64,000 nt of DNA from Fictibacillus enclensis. Lineage in GTDB: Bacteria; Bacillota; Bacilli; Bacillales; Fictibacillaceae. Shown here piece by piece: positions 56,437-64,000 of this stretch. Position 1 is the first letter of the stretch, and every line of letters starts with the position of its first letter. The notes under the pieces were generated by a model. The model was not told where the DNA came from. It ran no database searches and was given only the letters and a program-made list of their open reading frames with translations. Both the position numbers and the translations under genes were made by a program. The stretch lies in NCBI RefSeq assembly GCF_001457035.1, contig NZ_KQ758617.1:558001-622000 (forward strand), in the 5' to 3' direction.

Positions 56437-58185
56437 ATGGCAGACGAAAGGCACGTGGAGGATTTGATCAAGAAATTGACTGAGGAACATGAAAACAAAA
56501 AATTCGACCGCCGCAGCTTTCTTAGAGGAACCGGTAAAATTGCCGGGCTGTCTCTCGGGGCAGTTCTTGCACAGTCGATCGGTGGATTTGAAGTAAACGC
56601 CGCTCCAAAGTTCGAAAGCTATCCCTTTACACTCGGTGTAGCATCAGGTGACCCGCTTTCCGATGGCGTGGTGCTCTGGACACGCCTTGCGCCCGATCCC
56701 TTAAATGGCGGAGGAATGAAACGCCAGGCGGTTCCAGTGAGATGGGAGATCGCAAAAGATGAACGTTTCAGAAATATTGTCCAGAAAGGAACTGAACTCG
56801 CCAGACCGGACCTTGGTCACTCCGTTCATGTGGAAGTCACTGGCCTTAAGCCAAACCATGTGTATTACTATCGTTTCAAGAGCGGATATGAATTAAGTCC
56901 TGTAGGCCGCACCAAAACCCTTCCTGCCCCAGGTGCATCTGTCAAAGAACTCAAGTTTGCGTTCGCTTCCTGCCAGCAATATGAGCATGGTTTCTATACT
57001 GCCTATAAACATATGGCTGAAGAGGATCTTGATCTGGTATTCCACCTTGGGGACTATATTTACGAATATGGTCCAAATGAATATGTAGCAGCGACAGGAA
57101 ATGTTCGAACTCACAGCAGTGCTGAAATCATGTCATTGAATGACTACCGCAACCGTCATGCCCAATACCGTTCAGATGCAAACCTGAAGGCCGCCCATGC
57201 TGCGTTCCCTTGGGTAGTTACTTGGGATGATCATGAAGTAGAAAACAACTATGCAAATAATATTCCTGAAAAGGGCCAATCTCCGGAAGCCTTCATCATT
57301 CGCCGGGCTGCGGCTTACCTGGCCTATTACGAGCACATGCCTCTTCGCAAGTCTTCTTTACCTAACGGGCCGGACATGCAGCTATACCGCCATTTTGATT
57401 ATGGTGATCTGGCTTCCTTTAATGTGCTTGATACACGGCAGTTCCGATCCGATCAGGCGAATGGAGATGGAAACAAGCCACCTTCAGAGGAATCTCTGGA
57501 TCCAAGACGTACATTGATGGGGCAAGAACAGGAGCAATGGCTCTTTAACAATCTGAGCGCCTCCAAAGCACACTGGAATGTGATGGCTCAGCAAATCTTC
57601 TTTTCGCAGTGGAACTTCGGGACGAAAGCTGCACCGGTTTACAGCATGGATTCCTGGGATGGATACCCAGCGCAGCGCCAGCGTGTCCTTGATTTCGTCA
57701 GATCCAAGAACTTGAACAACCTGATCGTATTGACTGGGGACGTTCATGCGAACTGGGCAAACAACCTGCTTATCAATTTTGATGATCCGAAATCAAAGGT
57801 GTTTGGTGTTGAATTTGTGGGGACCTCAATTACTTCAGGAGGCAACGGCGCAGACAAGCGTAAGGATACCGATCATATTTTGGAACAAAATCCGCACATT
57901 AAATTCTTCAACGATTACAGAGGATATGTCCGCTGCCGTGTAACTCCTGCACAATGGCAGGCGGATTACCGTGTGGTCCCTTATGTGACGGAGCCTGGCG
58001 CTTCTGTTTCTACAAGAGCCTCCTTCGTTTATCAAAAAGATCAAATGGGCTTAAAAAAAGTAGCTTCTGCCATGGTCGCCCATGGTATGAAAATGTCCGA
58101 ACAGGTCGAGGAAGACCGTTTTACCGCCCATACGCATGCGCATAAAAAGCAAATTCAACAAAAAAGAGAAAAAGTAGAGCAGTAA
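56437..58185 (+). CDS. phoD: alkaline phosphatase/phosphodiesterase PhoD, Tat-exported
   Basis: 582 residues. Twin-arginine signal: FDRRSFLRGTG with Arg25-Arg26, then a hydrophobic stretch and cleavage near VNAAP (about residue 55). Mature enzyme: TLGVASGDPLSDGVVLWTRL, FAFASCQQYEHGFYTAYKHM, FHLGDYIYEYG, VVTWDDHEVENNY and LTGDVHANWAN carry the metal ligands (Asp, Cys, Tyr, Asn, His). It hydrolyses phosphodiesters, in B. subtilis teichoic acid, to scavenge phosphate. His-rich tail (TAHTHAHKKQ). Follows tatA-tatC, its dedicated exporter, but after a terminator. Confidence 0.93.
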   Translation: MADERHVEDLIKKLTEEHENKKFDRRSFLRGTGKIAGLSLGAVLAQSIGGFEVNAAPKFESYPFTLGVASGDPLSDGVVLWTRLAPDPLNGGGMKRQAVPVRWEIAKDERFRNIVQKGTELARPDLGHSVHVEVTGLKPNHVYYYRFKSGYELSPVGRTKTLPAPGASVKELKFAFASCQQYEHGFYTAYKHMAEEDLDLVFHLGDYIYEYGPNEYVAATGNVRTHSSAEIMSLNDYRNRHAQYRSDANLKAAHAAFPWVVTWDDHEVENNYANNIPEKGQSPEAFIIRRAAAYLAYYEHMPLRKSSLPNGPDMQLYRHFDYGDLASFNVLDTRQFRSDQANGDGNKPPSEESLDPRRTLMGQEQEQWLFNNLSASKAHWNVMAQQIFFSQWNFGTKAAPVYSMDSWDGYPAQRQRVLDFVRSKNLNNLIVLTGDVHANWANNLLINFDDPKSKVFGVEFVGTSITSGGNGADKRKDTDHILEQNPHIKFFNDYRGYVRCRVTPAQWQADYRVVPYVTEPGASVSTRASFVYQKDQMGLKKVASAMVAHGMKMSEQVEEDRFTAHTHAHKKQIQQKREKVEQ

Positions 58186-58194
58186 ACGCACGAA

Positions 58195-58231
58195 GAGCAC
58201 AAACGCCATCCCGGTGTTTGTGCTTTTTTGG
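58195..58231 (+). terminator. terminator of phoD
   Basis: AGCACAAACGCC pairs with GGTGTTTGTGCT (one G-T wobble), then TTTTTT. Confidence 0.85.
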
Positions 58232-58306
58232 ATTTTAGTTTCGAAAATAATTGAATTTATTATTCGTATAATTTAGAATAACACTCAACGAGAGGAAGTG
58301 ATGAAC

Positions 58307-59350
58307 ATGAACTATCTGTTAGCTTCCCAGCCGGCAGAGACCGTGAATGTAACGGTAGAATCGTCACAGGTTTGGGAGGTCCTTCTTGGCATCTCAGGTT
58401 ATACATACGCGCAACTCAGACATACATTTGAACTTGATGAACAATGGAAAACATGGAAGAACACCATGAGTCCGGAGCTTCTTCTGGCACTAAAAGAAAT
58501 ACACGAAACGAATTTATGGTACGGCATGCTGCTGCTTCAAAATCATTGGAGTGCCATTTCTATTCAGGATTTTTTGAATGCATTGGATCAGGAATCACAC
58601 CAAACTTTATATGAAGTCCTGCTTCCTTATCATAATCAAAAAACAGAGGGCGATCGGAAAGACACTGTGCTCAACTATACGGATAAAGCATGCTTTACCC
58701 GGTATGCGGAATTTTTTAAAGGACACGACTACCTGGAGGGCTATGTCAGGCTGCTGGGAGAGTGGGCCATTGAAGATATCCTTTCCTTAATGAAGACAGT
58801 GACGAAGGAGTGGCATGATTTTATCCGCACCCACCCGGTATGGGAAAAATGGATGCAGGCCCTTAGGTTTGAGGAAAAAGAAAACCAGAGATTGAACCGG
58901 GAACAACCGGTGGATGAAATTCAACGGGTCACCGGAGGAGCTGAGTATCTACCCGAGCCATCCGTCTGGCATGTGAAGCTGGTGCCTCATGTCTCGTACC
59001 GCCCATGGGTACTTTCGCTTCGCACAGTGGATACAAAGCTTTTATTCTACCCGGTGAACGAAGAATATTTAACCGAATCCGGCCAGCCTTCTTCGGTCCT
59101 CATCAGGGGGCACAAAGCTTTAGGGGACGAGCTTCGTTTAAAGCTATTGCTTACCCTTGTGAAAGGGCAGTTATCTCTTCAGGAATTGAGCGGTCAGTTT
59201 CAGATTTCCAAAACCACGCTTCATCATCAGCTCTCCATCTTGAAGTCGGCAGCGTTTGTTTCTGTTGAAAAAGGGGTTTACCGGGCTAATACAGATACCA
59301 TCCAACGATTTTCCGGTAAACTGAATGAGTACTTGGGATTGAAGGGATGA
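58307..59350 (+). CDS. ArsR-type winged-helix regulator with long N-terminal domain
   Basis: 347 residues from ATG 58307 (AGAGGAAG 8 nt upstream; ATG 58301 is an alternative). Residues 1-250 form a helical domain of unknown fold (VWEVLLGISGYTYAQLRHTF, DEQWKTWKNTMSPELLLALK), similar to the DUF5937 region seen in such regulators. Residues 265-345 are an ArsR-like helix-turn-helix: LGDELRLKLLLTLVKGQLSL, QELSGQFQISKTTLHHQLSI LK. The stop overlaps the MFS gene start (ATGA), so it likely regulates that transporter. Confidence 0.8.
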   Translation: MNYLLASQPAETVNVTVESSQVWEVLLGISGYTYAQLRHTFELDEQWKTWKNTMSPELLLALKEIHETNLWYGMLLLQNHWSAISIQDFLNALDQESHQTLYEVLLPYHNQKTEGDRKDTVLNYTDKACFTRYAEFFKGHDYLEGYVRLLGEWAIEDILSLMKTVTKEWHDFIRTHPVWEKWMQALRFEEKENQRLNREQPVDEIQRVTGGAEYLPEPSVWHVKLVPHVSYRPWVLSLRTVDTKLLFYPVNEEYLTESGQPSSVLIRGHKALGDELRLKLLLTLVKGQLSLQELSGQFQISKTTLHHQLSILKSAAFVSVEKGVYRANTDTIQRFSGKLNEYLGLKG

Positions 59351-60561
59351 GAAGGTATTCCCGCTCCTTTTATGCGCTATGGACAGGGGAGATGATTTCG
59401 GAATTTGGAGGGGCAGCAGGTGGAATCATTAATGGCCTGCTGCTGTTCGAATTAACAGGGTCAAAAGAATGGATGGGAGCACTGTGGCTCGTGTATTTTA
59501 TTCCTTCTCTTGTGCTGCAGGGGATCAGTGCTCCTTACTTGAACCAGGTCAATAAAGGGAAGGCATTGAAAATTATTCAGCTGGTTCGGATGGTAGGCTA
59601 TCTGCTTCCCTTGGCTGGCTGGCTTTTTCAATCACATACCAGCATGATTGCCGGACTGGTGATCCTTCAATGCAGCCTAGGTTTGCTGCAGCCAGTGTAT
59701 GCCAGTCTGTCTTTTTCCATTTTGCCCGAGCTGTGCGAAGAAAGGAAGCTCGCTGAAGCCAACGGTTTGCTTGATGGAACCATGAGGATCATGAGTTTTC
59801 TTGCGCCAGGAGCTGTCTCATTGTTATTGCTCGCCTTTCCGCTGCCCGTGCTCTATGCTCTTTCTTCTGCTTTGTTTTTCCTCAGCTTTTTTGCTTTGAG
59901 TGCTATACAATCACAATCAATAACAAAAGCAGCTATCTGGACGAAGAAGTTTTGGTGGTCTGAAATGAAGGCAGGTTACCATTCGTTTTTCCGGCAGCCC
60001 CAATTGCTAAAGCTGACCTTGCTGTCATCCAGTGTGCAGTTTGCGGTGGGAGCCTCACTTGTGCTCAGCGTTCCTTTTATTCGGGGAGAAATGGGAGGAG
60101 AACGATGGGAGTATGCCGTATTTTCCGGTGCTTTCCCCGTTGGCTATGCGATTGGAAGTCTTCTTCTGTCCCGGCTTCCTAAGAATCCGGTTATCATGTA
60201 TACAGGGTTGGCAGGAGGAGGACTCTCTTTTTTACTGCTGTTTCCAGTGGATCAAGTATGGCTTGCCTGGGGATGCGAACTTTTCGGCGGTTTGGTTTTT
60301 CCTCTCTTTAATGCCCAAAGTTCAGCTCTGTTCCAGCAGGAAGCAAAGCGTGACCGACTTGCCCAGCTGAGTGCCGTACGCTTGCTGATGATGCGTGCAG
60401 CAATGCCTCTTGGGATATTATTTGCGTCCACCGGATATTTGCACCTTACCACACGCCAGAGTTTTGCAGTAGCAGGAACTGTTATTTTCATTCCGGGCCT
60501 CTATTTTCTTTTTACATCAATAAGAGCAGAACAAGAGGTGGCAAAAAGAAAAACAGGCTGA
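59347..60561 (+). CDS. MFS transporter
   Basis: 404 residues, 12 hydrophobic segments. Translation coupled to the regulator by a 4-bp overlap. Text such as FYALWTGEMISEFGGAAGGI and NGLLDGTMRIMSFLAPGAVS is that of the enterobactin-exporter-like (EntS/DHA3) drug efflux group. The pairing of an ArsR-type repressor and an MFS exporter suggests efflux of a toxic compound, inferred only. Ends in a terminator. Confidence 0.85.
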   Translation: MRRYSRSFYALWTGEMISEFGGAAGGIINGLLLFELTGSKEWMGALWLVYFIPSLVLQGISAPYLNQVNKGKALKIIQLVRMVGYLLPLAGWLFQSHTSMIAGLVILQCSLGLLQPVYASLSFSILPELCEERKLAEANGLLDGTMRIMSFLAPGAVSLLLLAFPLPVLYALSSALFFLSFFALSAIQSQSITKAAIWTKKFWWSEMKAGYHSFFRQPQLLKLTLLSSSVQFAVGASLVLSVPFIRGEMGGERWEYAVFSGAFPVGYAIGSLLLSRLPKNPVIMYTGLAGGGLSFLLLFPVDQVWLAWGCELFGGLVFPLFNAQSSALFQQEAKRDRLAQLSAVRLLMMRAAMPLGILFASTGYLHLTTRQSFAVAGTVIFIPGLYFLFTSIRAEQEVAKRKTG

Positions 60562-60578
60562 AAAACAGCCTGTTTTTA
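60548..60578. terminator. bidirectional terminator
   Basis: AAAACAGGCTG-AAAAA-CAGCCTGTTTT; also serves the convergent metallo-hydrolase gene. Confidence 0.88.
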
Positions 60579-60582
60579 CTCT

Positions 60583-61449
60583 CTATTGCTCGAGTTGGTT
60601 GCCTTGCACATATTTTCCATAGTCTGGGATCGCAATCCGGTCAAACTCCCGGGCCAATTTCGTAAGGTTTTCGTCAAGCCATTCCCGGGAGACCGGCCGG
60701 CCATGTCCCGTTACGGCGGTATGGGGATTCAGAGAGTGCAGTTTTTTTACCGACTTCCAGGCTTCCATCCAGTCGGGAGTAAAGTAACGCGGTGGCCCGC
60801 TGATTTCGAGATGCTGGGTGATTACACTGTACAGATCTTCCTGCTTGACGGTAATAAAAGCATCTCCCGCAATCAATGCCTGGTCAGCTTCACGGAAAAG
60901 AGAGATATGGCCCTCCGTGTGACCGGGCGTGTGCACCCAGCGCCATTCCGGAAGTTCGGGAACTGAGCCGTCTTCAGGCAGGGGATGCACCTGTTTATCC
61001 AGGTTGATCGCTTCATTGGGAAATAAAAAAGACATTCTTGCTACCATCCCGCCTTCTACTGACGGATCGGGTTTGGGATAATCTTTTTTGCCAGTCACGT
61101 ACGGAAGTTCCAGCGAATGTGCATAAACTGGGACGTCCCATCGGTTCAACAAACCGATAATTCCACCAATATGGTCGAAGTGGGCGTGTGTGAGGATGAT
61201 CGCCTTTGGCACGGTCTCTTTTCCAAAACGCTCTTCCGCTTCTGCGATGATCTTTTCTGTGCTATCCGGCATGCCGGCATCCACCAGCACCCAGCTGTTT
61301 TTACTTTTCTGATCTTCAACAAAACACAAATTTACGATTTGATTGGTGTAGCAGTAAAGGCCTGGTGCCACTTCTTTTCCTTCCCCGGACGTGACCGAGC
61401 TTACAGGTATGTATTTGTTGGTAGAAGCGCTTCCTTCCACATGATCCAT
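60583..61449 (-). CDS. metallo-beta-lactamase-fold hydrolase
   Basis: 288 residues. Zinc-binding LTHAHFDHIGG (HxHxDH), His in VHTPGHTEGHISL, Asp in LIAGDAFIT and His in TGHGRPVS, the complete five-ligand set. N-terminal CYTNQIVNLCFVEDQKSKNSW. Similar to YqjP/quinolinate- or hydroxyacylglutathione-hydrolase-type enzymes; substrate unknown. CGGAGGTATTGTC precedes the ATG. Confidence 0.87.
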   Translation of the reverse strand: MDHVEGSASTNKYIPVSSVTSGEGKEVAPGLYCYTNQIVNLCFVEDQKSKNSWVLVDAGMPDSTEKIIAEAEERFGKETVPKAIILTHAHFDHIGGIIGLLNRWDVPVYAHSLELPYVTGKKDYPKPDPSVEGGMVARMSFLFPNEAINLDKQVHPLPEDGSVPELPEWRWVHTPGHTEGHISLFREADQALIAGDAFITVKQEDLYSVITQHLEISGPPRYFTPDWMEAWKSVKKLHSLNPHTAVTGHGRPVSREWLDENLTKLAREFDRIAIPDYGKYVQGNQLEQ

Positions 61450-61742
61450 GACAATACCTCCGAATCCATCATTTTCTATACGACATTAGCGTCTTCCAAA
61501 CGGTATAATTTATGCAGATGGATAAGGTCCAAAAAAGCATCAAAGTGGAAAGAAAACACGATTAAGTGCTACCTTTTAAACGAGGACTTTTTCCTGGAAG
61601 CTTGTAGTTGTGGAGATCTTTTTGTATTAAAATCTTTTTTGACAAGTTGATTGGAGTGAAAGGTGCGAGACTCCTCTGCAAGAACAACATAGATTACCTT
61701 AACAGCCAACGGGAAAAGCATTTAAAGACAGGAGGCGAATAC

Positions 61743-62396
61743 ATGAATAAATTAAATGGCCGTATTCTTGTGATGACTTCTGTACAACAGGAAAAAGAAG
61801 CCGTAGAGCGAGGGTGTCAGGACAACAGGGTCGATGTGGTCTTAGCCGGAGTCGGTCCGGTCGCAGCAGCCATTAATACCATGAAGGCATTGCACGCCAA
61901 CACATATGATCTGGTGATCAATGCGGGTATTGCGGGCGGATTTCCAGATCGTGCGGAGGTGGGTTCCCTTGTCATTGCCGAGGAAATTGTCTGTGCCGAC
62001 TTAGGTGCCGAATCCCCTGAAGGATTTCTTAGTTTAGATGAACTGGGATTCGGCTCATCCACACGGATTCCCGCCGAGAGCAGCCTGGTGCTCGCATTGT
62101 CTTCTGCCATGGCAGATGCGGATTTGCCCGTACATACTGCTCCAATTCTCACGATTTCTACGGTAACCGGCACGCAAGATACGGCTGACCGGCTGGCGGA
62201 GCTTGAACCCCATGCTGCTGCTGAAGCAATGGAAGGCTATGGTGTTGCATTTGCTGCCAGAGAATACAATTTGCCTGTACTGGAAATCCGGGCGATATCC
62301 AATGCTGTGGGTCCCCGTGATCGCGGAGCATGGAAACTGAAAGAAGCCCTCGAGGCATTAACGTCAGCAAGTAAAGTTATGATGGAGGTACTTTAA
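61743..62396 (+). CDS. mqnB: futalosine hydrolase MqnB
   Basis: 217 residues from ATG 61743 (GACAGGAGGCG upstream); the frame extends upstream without a site. Nucleoside phosphorylase fold: LVMTSVQQEKEAVERG, INAGIAGGFPDRAEVGSLVI, HAAAEAMEGYGVAFAAREY with the catalytic Glu in AMEG. It releases hypoxanthine from futalosine in the menaquinone pathway. Its stop is 1 bp from the mqnD start, confirming the pathway. The preceding 293 bp (61450-61742) carry no gene I can support. Confidence 0.9.
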   Translation: MNKLNGRILVMTSVQQEKEAVERGCQDNRVDVVLAGVGPVAAAINTMKALHANTYDLVINAGIAGGFPDRAEVGSLVIAEEIVCADLGAESPEGFLSLDELGFGSSTRIPAESSLVLALSSAMADADLPVHTAPILTISTVTGTQDTADRLAELEPHAAAEAMEGYGVAFAAREYNLPVLEIRAISNAVGPRDRGAWKLKEALEALTSASKVMMEVL

Positions 62397-62397
62397 A

Positions 62398-63255
62398 TTG
62401 AGTAAAATGAATATTGCTTTTTCACCGTGTCCAAATGATACGTTTGTCTTTCATGCCCTGGTGCATGGATTGGTGCCGGGAGCTCCCGAGTTTGATGTTA
62501 CCTATGCGGATATTGACATCACGAATGGATTGGCCGCTCGCCATGAGGGCCCGGAAATCTTAAAAATCTCTTATGCTGCCCTGCCATGGGTACTGGATCA
62601 TTACGATTTGATTCCATGTGGCGGAGCGCTGGGACGCGGCTGTGGGCCTCTTGTTCTCGTAAAGGAAGAGGGACAGGTAAGCCCGGAAATGCTGACGGGA
62701 AAAAAGGTAGCTGTTCCGAGTGAACGGTCAACTGCCTATTTGCTGTTCCGTTTATGGGCGGCTCAAAATGTACCTGGCGGAATTGGTCAGATCGTGATTA
62801 TGCCGTTCGATCAAATCATGCCGGCGGTAAAGGCGGGAGAAATCGATGCGGGCCTTGTTATCCATGAAGCACGATTTACGTATCAGAATTACGGACTTAA
62901 CCTGCTGGCAGATATGGGGAACTGGTGGGAAGAAGACACCGGATTGCCGATTCCGCTTGGAGCCATTATCGCCAAGAAATCCATGGACATTGAATCCATT
63001 ACAAGCTGGATTCGTTCATCTGTTGCCTATGCATGGGAATTCCCGGAGTCATCAAGAGGGTACGTGATGCAGCATGCAAGTGAACTTTCCCATGATGTTG
63101 CTCAGCAGCACATCAACTTGTATGTAAATGAATTTACGGCTGATCTTGGACAAGCGGGGTACGAAGCGGTTGTTTCACTTCTGACCCGTGCGGCAAAGGA
63201 AGGGCTGGTACCGGATCGGGATTATGCAAGTCTTCTTCATGCATCCGTAAAATAA
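62398..63255 (+). CDS. mqnD: 1,4-dihydroxy-6-naphthoate synthase MqnD
   Basis: 285 residues, TTG start 62398 with GGAGGTAC inside the mqnB end. Signature: NIAFSPCPNDTFVFHALVHG, KISYAALPWVLDHYDLIPCG, GAIIAKKSMDIESI and the substrate-binding SERSTAYLLFRLWA. The fold is that of periplasmic-binding-like enzymes, cutting cyclic dehypoxanthine futalosine to dihydroxynaphthoate. Its presence with mqnB indicates the futalosine route to menaquinone rather than the MenF-MenH route. Confidence 0.92.
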   Translation: MSKMNIAFSPCPNDTFVFHALVHGLVPGAPEFDVTYADIDITNGLAARHEGPEILKISYAALPWVLDHYDLIPCGGALGRGCGPLVLVKEEGQVSPEMLTGKKVAVPSERSTAYLLFRLWAAQNVPGGIGQIVIMPFDQIMPAVKAGEIDAGLVIHEARFTYQNYGLNLLADMGNWWEEDTGLPIPLGAIIAKKSMDIESITSWIRSSVAYAWEFPESSRGYVMQHASELSHDVAQQHINLYVNEFTADLGQAGYEAVVSLLTRAAKEGLVPDRDYASLLHASVK

Positions 63256-63278
63256 GAAGCCATTAAGGAGGAAATGGG

Positions 63279-63839
63279 ATGAGTGCATTACAACTTGATT
63301 TTAATAAAACAGCATTGGTGATTATTGATCTGCAGAAAGGCATTGTGCAGATGCCCGGGGGAAAAGAGGTTGTTGAAAAAACGATTCCACTCGTGAAATT
63401 GTTCCGTGAGAATGACGGATTCATTTCTTTTGTCAATGTGGCATTTCATGATGGAAAAGACGCGTTGCAGCCTGTAACCGATGCCCCTGCTCCTTCTGGT
63501 GAACGGACAGCAGATTGGGCGGAATTTGTTCCTGAACTTGGTGTTCAGCCGGAAGACTACACAGTTACTAAACGGCAGTGGGGTGCTTTCTTTGGCACTG
63601 ATCTTGATCTTCAGTTGCGCCGCAGGGGCATTGAGACGATTGTATTATGCGGTATTGCCACGAATATCGGCGTAGAGAGCACGGCAAGGGAAGCCTTCCA
63701 ATTGGGCTATAACCAGATTTTTGTCACGGATGCCATGACTACATTCAGCCAGGAAGCACATGACGCCTCATGTTCCTTTATCTTTCCAAGAATCGGGAAG
63801 GTCCGTACGCTCGAACAATTTCTTTCAGACGTCCGTTAA
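63279..63839 (+). CDS. isochorismatase-like cysteine hydrolase
   Basis: 186 residues, TAAGGAGGAAATG upstream. Catalytic triad of the isochorismatase/nicotinamidase fold: Asp in LVIIDLQKGIVQM, Lys in TVTKRQWGAFFGTDL and Cys in VLCGIATNIGVESTA (with the cis-peptide). The variant with YNQIFVTDAMTTFSQEAHD is common in bacterial hydrolases of unknown substrate. Follows mqnD by 23 bp and may be read with it. Confidence 0.85.
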   Translation: MSALQLDFNKTALVIIDLQKGIVQMPGGKEVVEKTIPLVKLFRENDGFISFVNVAFHDGKDALQPVTDAPAPSGERTADWAEFVPELGVQPEDYTVTKRQWGAFFGTDLDLQLRRRGIETIVLCGIATNIGVESTAREAFQLGYNQIFVTDAMTTFSQEAHDASCSFIFPRIGKVRTLEQFLSDVR

Positions 63840-63855
63840 TAAATAATCTATATAA

Positions 63856-63915
63856 TTAACAAAGTGTATGGTAATATTTACAAAACGGTCATTTTACATT
63901 CATACTACCTTTACA
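63856..63915 (+). promoter_or_regulatory. cluster of TTWACA hexamers before the last gene
   Basis: TTAACA at 63856, and TTTACA at 63877, 63893 and 63910. PhoP recognises TTAACA-like repeats, but these are 21, 16 and 17 bp apart, not the usual 11, so PhoP binding is doubtful. Confidence 0.2.
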
Positions 63916-63963
63916 TTGATTGTCTAATCTAGTAGATATCAATCGAATGAGGGAGTGTACCAA

Positions 63964-64000
63964 TTGAAAAACAAGAAAATGCTCGCTGGCGTCACTTTAT
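63964..64000 (+). CDS. start of an exported protein, truncated by the window end
   Basis: TTG start 63964 with GAGGGAGTG upstream; only MKNKKMLAGVTL is visible, a basic n-region followed by the beginning of a hydrophobic core, so a signal peptide. The identity of the protein cannot be told. Confidence 0.5.
   Translation, partial: MKNKKMLAGVTL

Noticed and set aside
56279-56467. 62-codon frame before phoD
   Set aside because: No ribosome binding site, overlaps phoD in another frame, low-complexity hydrophobic text.
1-64000. tRNA, rRNA, insertion sequences, prophage or CRISPR
   Set aside because: No cloverleaf with anticodon arm, rRNA text, transposase, integrase or spaced short repeats found on reading.

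Overview
The window reads as ordinary chromosome from an endospore-forming Bacillaceae (Bacillus or a close genus; I would not name a species). Supporting this are a SpoIISA/SpoIISB toxin-antitoxin pair, YfnB, YdeI, YlmA, YozQ-like and YczE-like proteins, a PhoD/TatA/TatC cluster, strong AGGAGG ribosome binding sites, frequent TTG/GTG starts, a T-box leader and promoter-like sites for SigD, SigB and SigG. I see no rRNA, tRNA, CRISPR, IS element or prophage. Several genes are decaying.

Layout. 1-4.7 kb: the tail of a malonate decarboxylase mdcG gene, then small accessory genes (GNAT, VOC, two YdeI-like proteins, a YczE-like membrane protein). 3.8-10.4 kb: a carbohydrate unit, with an ArsR-type regulator divergent from a solute-binding lipoprotein, two permeases, a small membrane protein and a cytoplasmic GH2 glycosidase, preceded by a cre-like site. 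10.4-25 kb: LysE exporter, a large SH3b/glucosaminidase autolysin with a SigD-like promoter, D-Ala-D-Ala ligase, a YlmA ATPase, an amino-acid permease under a T-box leader (specifier read as CTC, leucine), a V4R-STAS protein, and remnants of an alpha/beta hydrolase, an Fe-alcohol dehydrogenase and a nucleosidase.

25-43 kb holds the most interesting material. An Fe-alcohol dehydrogenase at 25.3 kb and a zinc alcohol dehydrogenase at 43.2 kb each have a close sigma-54 -24/-12 promoter. Between them lies a second Fe-alcohol dehydrogenase in an apparent operon with a soluble GAF-PAS histidine kinase and an NtrC-type sigma-54 activator. Together they suggest a sigma-54 alcohol or aldehyde response. 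At 27.5-30.4 kb an AT-rich four-gene unit encodes a probable type VII secreted toxin with a glycine-zipper membrane segment, a multi-pass membrane protein (likely immunity) and two related adaptor-like proteins. SpoIISA/SpoIISB at 36.0-36.9 kb is followed by an undescribed 49-residue protein.

43.5-64 kb: a peptidoglycan-binding protein, two YdcZ-type transporters around a Crp/Fnr regulator, YfnB, a manganese catalase divergent from a YozQ-like protein with SigB- and SigG-like promoters between them, a GntR-controlled GlcD/GlcF glycolate or lactate oxidation locus whose divergent MFS transporter is wrecked but whose perfect operator palindromes survive, tatA-tatC-phoD, an ArsR-like regulator with an MFS exporter, a metallo-hydrolase, the futalosine-pathway menaquinone genes mqnB and mqnD, an isochorismatase-fold hydrolase, and the first codons of an exported protein cut by the window end.
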